Notes under the pieces: model-generated
Told to the model about the DNA's origin: nothing
Databases searched by the model: none
Seen by the model: only the letters and a program-made list of their open reading frames with translations
Translations under genes and position numbers: made by a program
Shown: piece after piece, positions 6,854 through 11,991 of the stretch
Layout: each line of letters starts with the position of its first letter
Position numbering within the stretch: position 1 is the stretch's first letter
DNA from: Candidatus Nomurabacteria bacterium
GTDB taxonomy: Bacteria; Patescibacteriota; Minisyncoccia; Phycocordibacterales; UBA9973
DNA length: 11,991 nt
Assembly: GCA_903869875.1 (NCBI GenBank)
Contig: CAIQAW010000070.1
Span: 1 to 11,991 of the forward strand
Reading direction: 5' to 3'

Positions 6854-6885
6854 GCCCGCCCAACTGAACTGTAGTTCGGGCAGGC
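6854..6885. repeat. GC-rich imperfect palindrome (possible dispersed repeat)
   Basis: GCCCGCCC (6854-6861) and GGGCAGGC (6878-6885) form an outer arm with one C-A mismatch. Inside, GAACT-GT-AGTTC (6866-6877) is a second perfect inverted repeat; alternatively AACT (6862-6865) pairs with AGTT (6873-6876). The element is far richer in G+C than its surroundings, lies between transcription units, and has no T-tract, so it is not a normal terminator. It looks like a mobile palindromic repeat of REP/MITE-like type. No second copy occurs in this window, so the repeat nature is inferred. Confidence 0.45.
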
Positions 6886-6915
6886 TTGCCACTGTCCCCT
6901 ATACCCTATATATAG

Positions 6916-6928
6916 TATAATAGTTATT
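6916..6928 (+). promoter_or_regulatory. -10 element of the histidine kinase gene
   Basis: A perfect TATAAT (6916-6921) is followed by seven bases and the ATG at 6929, so transcription should begin on or one base before the start codon. TTGCCA at 6886-6891 resembles a -35, but the 24-base spacing is too long to be convincing. Confidence 0.6.
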
Positions 6929-7684
6929 ATGACTACCGAAGAACTGCAAAAAGAAAACGAAGCACTGCACAAAGAAAACGAACTAAAAGGCGAAATTATT
7001 TCCATGACAGGCCACCAAGTACGCACGTCACTATCTGCTATGAAGTGGGTTTTAAAAATGTTTTTAGACAAAGACTTTGGAGAACTTTCAACCGAACAAG
7101 AACAAATGCTTAAAAAAGCTTCAGAACAAAACGAACGCGTTATATCTCTTGTTTCAGAAATGTTAACACTAAACAAAGCGGCAGACGGGGCTATACCATA
7201 CGTGTTTACACCAACAGAACCAGTTCCACTTTTAGAAAAAATAATATTCGAATTCATGAGCGAGTCGTACAAAAAACACATTGAACTACTTTTTTTACGC
7301 CCAGAAAACAATATACCAGCTATATCTGCTGACATAAACAAACTACACATAGTAATAGAAAACCTGGTAGACAACGCCCTAAAATATAGTAAAGAAGGCG
7401 ACAAAGTTTTTGTTTCTATAACACCAGTTGGTAACAACGTAGACATTTCTATAAAGGACACAGGTATAGGTATACCTGCCGAAGCACAAAGCAAAATATT
7501 TACTAAGTTTTTCCGTGCAGACAATGCCCAAACCAAAGACACACTGGGTTCTGGTATTGGTTTGTACATGTGTAAAAAAATAGTAGAGGCACACCATGGT
7601 AGTTTAACTTTCGAATCTACTGGCCACGGTAGTACATTTCATGTGTTAATACCACAAATTGTTGCTACAGATAATGCAAAATAG
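6929..7684 (+). CDS. Soluble sensor histidine kinase without sensor domain
   Basis: This 251-residue kinase of a two-component system autophosphorylates on a histidine and passes the phosphate to a receiver. A short charged coiled-coil start (residues 3-20) leads into the H-box SMTGHQVRTSL, with phospho-acceptor His29. The usual proline after R-T is Ser34. The ATP-binding domain shows the N-box around ENLVDNALKYS (N149), G1 DTGIGIP (177-183), the F-box 'FTKFFRAD', and G2 GSGIGLY (207-213). There is no membrane segment, PAS, GAF or HAMP domain, so the signal must arrive through a partner or through the short helix. The next gene, 12 bases away, is a stand-alone receiver, its likely phosphorylation target. 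The start is supported by TATAAT seven bases upstream. Confidence 0.9.
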   Translation: MTTEELQKENEALHKENELKGEIISMTGHQVRTSLSAMKWVLKMFLDKDFGELSTEQEQMLKKASEQNERVISLVSEMLTLNKAADGAIPYVFTPTEPVPLLEKIIFEFMSESYKKHIELLFLRPENNIPAISADINKLHIVIENLVDNALKYSKEGDKVFVSITPVGNNVDISIKDTGIGIPAEAQSKIFTKFFRADNAQTKDTLGSGIGLYMCKKIVEAHHGSLTFESTGHGSTFHVLIPQIVATDNAK

Positions 7685-7696
7685 TATAATACCCAC
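7662..7696 (+). promoter_or_regulatory. Internal leaderless promoter for the receiver gene and recG
   Basis: TTGCTA (7662-7667), a 17-base spacer, TATAAT (7685-7690), six bases (ACCCAC), then ATG at 7697. The -10 begins immediately after the histidine kinase UAG stop, and the -35 lies inside the kinase coding sequence. This is the best complete promoter in the window and predicts that the receiver and recG can be transcribed without the kinase. Confidence 0.65.
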
Positions 7697-8068
7697 ATGG
7701 CTAAACAAGTACTAATAATCGAAGACGACGCTTTCCTTCAAGGGCTTGTTGTACGTAAACTAAGTTCATCTGGTTTTACTGTTCAAGCAGCCGGACAATG
7801 GTCTGAAGCTGATACAATTTTAAAAACATTTTCACCTGATATATTTATTATAGACCTAGTGTTGCCCGGTGGTATGGACGGTTTTGCTATTATTACTGAA
7901 ATACGCAAAATGAACCAGTTTGCACAAACACCTATAATTATATTTTCTAACCTTTCAGACGAAAAAGACCAGACCAAAGCCGAAACACTTGGTGCATCGT
8001 TGTTTATGGTTAAATCAAACTTTACCTTGGACGAACTTGTCGAAAAGGTAAATGCCCTTATCAAATAA
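7697..8068 (+). CDS. Single-domain response regulator (CheY-like receiver)
   Basis: This 123-residue protein is one receiver domain with no output domain. The conserved residues are present: acidic pocket E9/D10/D11, phospho-acceptor D53 in 'FIIDLVLP', S84 in 'IIFSN' at the Thr/Ser switch position, and K106 in 'MVKS'. With no DNA-binding part it must act by protein contact or as a phosphate relay. The partner is probably the kinase encoded just upstream. The ATG is fixed by the promoter whose -10 ends six bases before it. The last 17 bases overlap the start of recG in another frame, suggesting translational coupling. Confidence 0.9.
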   Translation: MAKQVLIIEDDAFLQGLVVRKLSSSGFTVQAAGQWSEADTILKTFSPDIFIIDLVLPGGMDGFAIITEIRKMNQFAQTPIIIFSNLSDEKDQTKAETLGASLFMVKSNFTLDELVEKVNALIK

Positions 8069-10277
8069 CAATAACAAAAAAATTACACTTACTACCCCAA
8101 TTGGGGCTATTAAGCGTTTAACTGAAGTTCAAGAAAAAGCTTTAACAAGATTAGGCTTAAAAACTGTTGAAGATTTGCTGTATTACTTCCCTACACGTTA
8201 CGGCAACATTGCCGAATCTACTTATATAAAAGACGCAACGGCTGGCGAAACATACACATTTTTCGGGCACATAAGTAAACTTAATACAAAAAAATCGTAC
8301 ACTACTAAGGCGCCGATGAGCGAGGCAACCCTGACAGACATGACAGGTAGTGTACACCTAACATGGTTCCATCAGGCATACATAGCTAAAATGTTGCACG
8401 AAGGCGACGCTGTAAAAGTTACGAGTTTAGTAACAGACTACAAAGGTACGCTGTCTATGACAAACCCTGAAGTAGAAAAAACTTCTGTTATGCCTATAGA
8501 CCTGCATACATCATTATTTAACAACAACGAAGACCAGTACCAATACGGCTACCCCGTATACCCAGAAACACGTGGACTAAGTTCAAAATGGATACTACAT
8601 ACTATTACCCGTATTTTTAAAAGTACATTGCTAGACGACATAGTAGACCCACTACCAGAATACATTCGTACAAAATACAAACTACCGGCTATTAAAACAG
8701 CACTAATATGGATACATACCCCGGCTAAACGCGAACATGCCGAAGCTGCACGCAAACGTTTTGCATTCGAAGAAATATTTCTAATACAACTGGCACGCAA
8801 TATAGATAAGAAAAAGTTTGCCCAGGAACAGTCGTATACAGTACATGTAGACGACAACGACATAGCCGACTTTGTAAACCGTTTTCCATTTAAACCAACT
8901 ACAGCCCAAAACGATGCAATAAAAACAATACTGTCTGACTTAACAAAAACACACCCTATGGCCCGCCTACTAGAGGGCGATGTTGGTAGTGGTAAAACAG
9001 CAGTAGCTGCAACAGCTGCATATGCCATAATTAAAAACCGGCCTTTTAATAAAGAAAAACAAAAAATGCAAACATACGGTAGTTTGCAAACTGCATACAT
9101 GGCCCCAACAGAAATACTGGCCACACAACATTTTGAATCTTTTATAAAATATTTTACCCACACTGGTATTTCTATCGGCCTTATTACTGGTTCTGGATGT
9201 AGAAAGTTTCCAACCAAAGTTGCATCGTCACGCGAACCTTGGACAAACATTTCACGCGCGCAACTATTAAAATGGGTAGCAAATGGCGAAATACCCATTG
9301 TTATAGGCACACATGCACTGATAGCCAAATCTGTTAAATTCAAACACCTTGCACTAGCCATAGTCGACGAACAACACCGTTTCGGACTAAAACAAAGAAA
9401 AAGTTTAGCAGAAAAAACTTCTGACGGCGCGCACGTTGCACCACACTTTTTGTCTATGACAGCCACACCCATACCACGCACACTAGCCCTAACACTATAT
9501 GGCGACCTTGATTTGTCACTACTAGACAGTATGCCTATAGGCCGTAAACCGGCACAGACTACAATTGTGTCCGTTGATAAACGCGAACAAATGTACGCAG
9601 ATATTAAAAAACAACTTATAGAAGGCCGGCAGCTATATATAATATGCCCGCGTATTTCCGACCCTGACCCAGATCTAGAAATAAAAATGCAATTACGTTC
9701 AGTTACTGCCGAGGCCGAGAATATTCAGAAAAATATTTTCCCCGAATATAGTGTGGGTGTACTACACAGCAAAATGACACCCATTAAAAAAGACGCGGTA
9801 ATGCGCGAATTTGCCAGTGGTAAAATAAATATTTTAGTTGCAACATCAGTTGTTGAAGTTGGTGTAAATGTACCAAATGCAACTGTTATGGTTATCGAAG
9901 GTGCAGAACGTTTCGGCTTAGCACAGCTACACCAACTACGTGGCCGTATTTTGCGCAGTAACCACCAACCATATTGTTACCTTGTACCTGACACAAAAAG
10001 TACAAAAACCTCTGATAGATTAAAGGCGTTGATAACTGCAAAAAATGGTTTTGAACTTTCAGAATTAGACCTAACACTACGTGGAGCTGGCGAACTGTCT
10101 GGGTTTAAACAATGGGGTGTTTCAGACATAGGCATGGAAGCCATTAAAAATATTAAAATGGTGGAAGCCGCCAGAACAGAAGCCAAAGCAATGGTGGAAA
10201 CAGATCTAACACTGCACGACTACCCCACCCTGGCTAAAAAAATATCTGAGAAAAATATTGAAACACATTTCGAATAG
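8052..10277 (+). CDS. recG: ATP-dependent DNA helicase RecG
   Basis: RecG is a monomeric superfamily 2 motor that regresses stalled replication forks and remodels Holliday junctions. The 741-residue protein has an N-terminal wedge region with an OB-fold (about 60-150), Walker A GDVGSGKT (309-316), MAPTEILATQHF (motif Ia), DEQHRFG (Walker B, from 439), SMTATPIPRTL (motif III) and VEVGVNVPNA (motif V). The C-terminal TRG-type part has 'DLTLRGAGELSGFKQWG'. Motif VI reads QLRGRILRS (628-636) instead of the usual QLRGRVGRG, so a normally conserved Gly is Leu634. Compared with model RecG it carries insertions after Walker A (about 328-347) and before GTHAL (about 380-410), which I recall as typical of CPR versions. 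It overlaps the receiver gene by 17 bases. AAAAGG (8043-8048) ends only three bases before the ATG, a weak Shine-Dalgarno candidate. Confidence 0.95.
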   Translation: MPLSNNNNKKITLTTPIGAIKRLTEVQEKALTRLGLKTVEDLLYYFPTRYGNIAESTYIKDATAGETYTFFGHISKLNTKKSYTTKAPMSEATLTDMTGSVHLTWFHQAYIAKMLHEGDAVKVTSLVTDYKGTLSMTNPEVEKTSVMPIDLHTSLFNNNEDQYQYGYPVYPETRGLSSKWILHTITRIFKSTLLDDIVDPLPEYIRTKYKLPAIKTALIWIHTPAKREHAEAARKRFAFEEIFLIQLARNIDKKKFAQEQSYTVHVDDNDIADFVNRFPFKPTTAQNDAIKTILSDLTKTHPMARLLEGDVGSGKTAVAATAAYAIIKNRPFNKEKQKMQTYGSLQTAYMAPTEILATQHFESFIKYFTHTGISIGLITGSGCRKFPTKVASSREPWTNISRAQLLKWVANGEIPIVIGTHALIAKSVKFKHLALAIVDEQHRFGLKQRKSLAEKTSDGAHVAPHFLSMTATPIPRTLALTLYGDLDLSLLDSMPIGRKPAQTTIVSVDKREQMYADIKKQLIEGRQLYIICPRISDPDPDLEIKMQLRSVTAEAENIQKNIFPEYSVGVLHSKMTPIKKDAVMREFASGKINILVATSVVEVGVNVPNATVMVIEGAERFGLAQLHQLRGRILRSNHQPYCYLVPDTKSTKTSDRLKALITAKNGFELSELDLTLRGAGELSGFKQWGVSDIGMEAIKNIKMVEAARTEAKAMVETDLTLHDYPTLAKKISEKNIETHFE

Positions 10278-10278
10278 T

Positions 10279-10315
10279 AAAAACCCTTAGCTGTGTAAAA
10301 CAGAAAGGGCTTTTT
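10279..10315. terminator. Intrinsic terminator after recG, bidirectional
   Basis: AAAAACCCTT (10279-10288) pairs with AAGGG and TTTTT (10305-10309, 10311-10315) with one bulged C. An inner stem CTGT/ACAG (10291-10294, 10300-10303) closes the loop. It starts two bases after the recG stop. A T-tract is present on both strands, so it can also end the minus-strand small gene at 10341-10511. Confidence 0.8.
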
Positions 10316-10340
10316 AAATTGTAGGGGGGGGTTGATGAAG

Positions 10341-10511
10341 TCAGTCGTCTTCTTCGTCTGTCTCGTCAGAAACAGGACCTTGAAATATTATTGTGGATTC
10401 TTCATCACCATCGTCTCCAGCATCAAATTGTTGATGTGTTGTTTGTTGTGTGTGAGTATTTGCATGATTAAACATACCAAGACCAACATTAGGGGTTGTA
10501 CTATCTGCCAT
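10341..10511 (-). CDS. Small acidic protein of unknown function (56 residues)
   Basis: The minus-strand frame from ATG (10511-10509) to UGA (10343-10341) encodes 56 residues. It opens MADSTTPNVGLGMFNHANTH, continues with a Gln/Thr/His-rich middle and an Asp/Glu-rich stretch, and ends GPVSDETDEEDD. There is no membrane segment or cysteine. Supporting points are a bidirectional terminator just downstream, an upstream terminator at 10572-10597 that isolates it, and a TATATATAAA box on minus (roughly 10532-10523) about 11 bases before the ATG. The composition resembles a soluble, probably disordered small protein. Overlapping frames give only short hydrophobic, low-complexity products. I know of no family, and chance cannot be excluded at this length. 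Confidence 0.5.
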   Translation of the reverse strand: MADSTTPNVGLGMFNHANTHTQQTTHQQFDAGDDGDEESTIIFQGPVSDETDEEDD

Positions 10512-10561
10512 AAAATAACAAATTTATATATACATGATACAAAATAATTATTTATAAAACA

Positions 10562-10597
10562 AATTAAAAAGCAGTACACAATAAATATCGTGTACTG
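10562..10597 (-). terminator. Intrinsic terminator of the minus-strand gene at 10609-11001
   Basis: CAGTACAC (10572-10579) and GTGTACTG (10590-10597) form a perfect eight-base-pair stem with a ten-base loop. On the minus strand the stem is followed by a T-rich tract (10570-10562). It lies 11 bases past the stop of the gene it ends. Confidence 0.8.
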
Positions 10598-10608
10598 TCT
10601 TTGTTTGT

Positions 10609-11001
10609 TTAGATGGACAAATGCCCCTTAAGATCAACAATCTCCTTTAAGTGAGTGGCTCCGGGTATAGGAACCTTGTCGCAGTAATAAAAAATTCGTG
10701 CGTTTGGCTTTCTTTCTAAGAGCTTCCGAATGAATTCTTCATTAAATAAAGCAATAATGCTTTTATGCATACCTTTGTTTAAGACGATTACATCTGGGTT
10801 TTTTTCTTCGATCATTGCGGGAAATTTTTCATTCTGTTTGTTGTTGATCTGCAGATACGTGATAATTTGATTAGAAATACCTGCTGAATGTAATTCTGAA
10901 CGAAGTTTTTTTTCGTCAAAACTATTTGTTAAAAAGATAATATTATTATCTTTTTCGGAAGCAACATTTGATCCCATTGGGTTTATTTTGTTTTCAGTCA
11001 T
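10609..11001 (-). CDS. Hypothetical protein, possible degenerate receiver-like fold
   Basis: I do not recognise this protein of 130 residues from the ATG at 11001. An in-frame TTG at 11022 would add seven residues and lies five bases after a TAGTAT hexamer, so it is a possible near-leaderless start, but TTG is a poor one for that mode. The order of predicted elements resembles a receiver or Rossmann-like domain: strand 'NIIFLTNS', a helix, strand 'IITYLQI', a helix, strand 'PDVIVLN' where a receiver would carry its phosphorylated Asp, then 'ARIFYYCD'. The acidic pocket and the acceptor Asp are missing (Asn instead), so phosphorylation is unlikely. In its 3' part all five lysines from the 'FIRKLLERK' stretch to the stop are AAG, unlike the AAA-dominated recG, so the origin may differ. 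It has its own terminator. Confidence 0.6.
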   Translation of the reverse strand: MTENKINPMGSNVASEKDNNIIFLTNSFDEKKLRSELHSAGISNQIITYLQINNKQNEKFPAMIEEKNPDVIVLNKGMHKSIIALFNEEFIRKLLERKPNARIFYYCDKVPIPGATHLKEIVDLKGHLSI

Positions 11002-11027
11002 ATAAAAAGAATTAAAGTTCAAAAACC

Positions 11028-11033
11028 ATACTA
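11028..11033 (-). promoter_or_regulatory. Candidate -10 of the hypothetical gene at 10609-11001
   Basis: TAGTAT on minus (11033-11028), in the 59-base gap between the MFS gene stop and the ATG at 11001. It would give a leader of about 20 bases to the ATG, or almost none to the upstream TTG. It matches TATAAT at four of six positions. Confidence 0.3.
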
Positions 11034-11060
11034 CAACATAATATGTTTAAAGTCAATAAA

Positions 11061-11991
11061 TTATTTATATTCAACTTTTCTCATTAGGAAAATTCCTAAA
11101 ATAACAAACACAGTCATAGACACCATTGCAATGCGGTAATTTAAGCCATTAAGAATAGGTGTAAAAGCAATTATACCCGACCAAGTTAATGGCCCAAGAA
11201 ATGAAGCAAAACGTTCGGATATAGTATAGAAACTAAAACCATAATTTAGTTTATCGACAGGTATAAGTCGAGACAATAACGCCCGTGATACTGCCCACAC
11301 ACCTCCAAATAAAATACCCATAATAGTTACAAAAATTGTTAATATTCCAATGGTTTTACTTAATGCAATTAATGGAAATATTATTACCCATCCACCTAAT
11401 ATCCACACTAACACACGTTTTAAACCAAATTTGTCTCCTAAGTAACCAGATAGAATAGACCCGATAGCTGAAGTTATAAGTATTAATGCAAGTAATGTTG
11501 TTTTTTGTGTGTCTGGCGCATGAAATACACGCTCTAAGACTATCGGGAAATTATTAGACGCAGTTAATATTGCATCGTTGAAAAAGAAAAATGCAATTAG
11601 AAACATAGCCACACCAGGAACAATAAAAAGTGACTTTGCTTGAATTACAGCGTTTTTATATTCAGATTTTATTTGTGGTAGTGTAATAGATGTTTGTGTT
11701 TTCTTCTCATATTTAAAAAAGAAGAACATCGGCAAAGATAGCGCTATAAAACCAATTGTCGCTGGTAAAAAAACCTGCGCACTACCTACTGCCCCGAACC
11801 AATATATTGCTCCGGAAGCAAAAGGCATGACTAAAATTAAACCAGCTATTTGTCCTAGCCAGTTTGCCATATTACCAATACCTGAAATGCGCCCACGTAT
11901 ATCTGCCGGAGCAATATCATTTAATAATGGATTATAAAAAGTAAAAGATGTTTGATATGCAAAATTACCTAATACAAACAAAATCAAGATC
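11061..11991 (-). CDS. MFS transporter, UMF1/Atg22-like, N-terminus beyond the window
   Basis: The minus-strand frame is open to the end of the window. About 310 C-terminal residues are visible, against roughly 400-430 for the whole family, so the first few membrane segments are missing. The visible part has about nine hydrophobic segments separated by short charged loops. It opens with FYNPLLNDIAPADIRGRISG, the conserved stretch around the fourth segment in UMF1-type transporters, and later has 'GYLGDKFGLKRVL', the MFS loop motif of the second half. Transporters of this group include yeast Atg22, an amino-acid effluxer. The substrate here is unknown. No terminator is evident in the short gap before the next gene. 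Confidence 0.8.
   Translation of the reverse strand, partial: ILILFVLGNFAYQTSFTFYNPLLNDIAPADIRGRISGIGNMANWLGQIAGLILVMPFASGAIYWFGAVGSAQVFLPATIGFIALSLPMFFFFKYEKKTQTSITLPQIKSEYKNAVIQAKSLFIVPGVAMFLIAFFFFNDAILTASNNFPIVLERVFHAPDTQKTTLLALILITSAIGSILSGYLGDKFGLKRVLVWILGGWVIIFPLIALSKTIGILTIFVTIMGILFGGVWAVSRALLSRLIPVDKLNYGFSFYTISERFASFLGPLTWSGIIAFTPILNGLNYRIAMVSMTVFVILGIFLMRKVEYK

Noticed and set aside
6817..7569. Minus-strand open frame of 250 codons opposite the histidine kinase
   Set aside because: The plus-strand kinase has all its family motifs; the antisense product is low-complexity Ser/Cys-rich and runs through the GC-rich palindrome and promoter.
8549..9481. Long minus-strand open frame (310 codons) opposite recG
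   Set aside because: It is antisense to the conserved helicase core of recG, its translation is Cys/Ser-rich with no domain pattern, and the codon bias of recG explains the lack of stops.
10324..10331. Run of eight G as a possible phase-variable tract
   Set aside because: It lies between the small gene and the recG terminator, outside any reading frame and not in a promoter spacer; it may even be an assembly slip.
10332..10579. Overlapping short frames on both strands (plus 10332-10547, minus 10388-10579)
   Set aside because: Both give hydrophobic, Cys-rich products without recognisable pattern and compete with the 10341-10511 frame, which ends neatly at a terminator and has a soluble composition.
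1..11991. UGA recoding (genetic code 25) as in Gracilibacteria or Absconditabacteria
   Set aside because: All main genes read through without in-frame UGA, tryptophan is encoded by UGG, and UGA appears to act as a stop for the small gene at 10341.
1..11991. CRISPR array, insertion sequence, integrase or defence system
   Set aside because: No regularly spaced repeats, no transposase or recombinase motifs and no nuclease or defence domains were found on either strand.

Overview
The window is AT-rich, densely packed and free of mobile elements. It looks like a small-genome member of the Candidate Phyla Radiation (Patescibacteria, perhaps a Parcubacteria-type lineage). The reasons are almost no Shine-Dalgarno sequences, very short intergenic spaces, tRNA genes without encoded CCA, a sensor-less histidine kinase with a GHQ(V)RT-type H-box, a RecG with large insertions, and many small membrane proteins of unknown function. 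UAA, UAG and UGA all serve as stops and no gene needs UGA as a sense codon, so the standard bacterial code fits. The lineage is inferred from style, not from a marker-gene tree.

Layout: bases 20-673 (+) encode a CPBP-type membrane protease, which converges at a shared hairpin terminator (about 689-720) on a run of five minus-strand units. Read in transcription order these are a membrane protein (5848-4865), a remnant of a peptidoglycan-binding domain (4864-4739), a malate:quinone-oxidoreductase-like flavoprotein (4672-3278), a second membrane protein with the same N-terminal plan (3212-2640), and a DUF2207 membrane protein (2594-735). Two serine tRNA genes stand head to head at 5900-6152: tRNA-Ser(GCU) on minus and, unusually, tRNA-Ser with anticodon ACU on plus. 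A tail-anchored protein gene starts only five bases after the second tRNA. The plus strand then carries a GC-rich palindrome, a soluble histidine kinase, a stand-alone receiver protein and recG, which overlaps the receiver gene by 17 bases and ends at a bidirectional terminator. The right end is minus-strand: a 56-residue acidic small protein, a hypothetical protein with a possible degenerate receiver fold, and the C-terminal part of an MFS transporter that runs off the window.

The most general signal is promoter placement. At five genes a -10-like hexamer ends exactly six bases before the ATG, and at two more it ends five or seven bases before. This would put transcription start on or next to the A of the start codon, so most genes here are predicted to make leaderless mRNAs. 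The gene behind tRNA-Ser(ACU) would reach a nearly leaderless state another way, by tRNA 3' processing. The ACU anticodon, the Mqo-like enzyme in an organism likely to lack respiration, and a Gly-to-Leu change in RecG helicase motif VI are the other points most worth checking.
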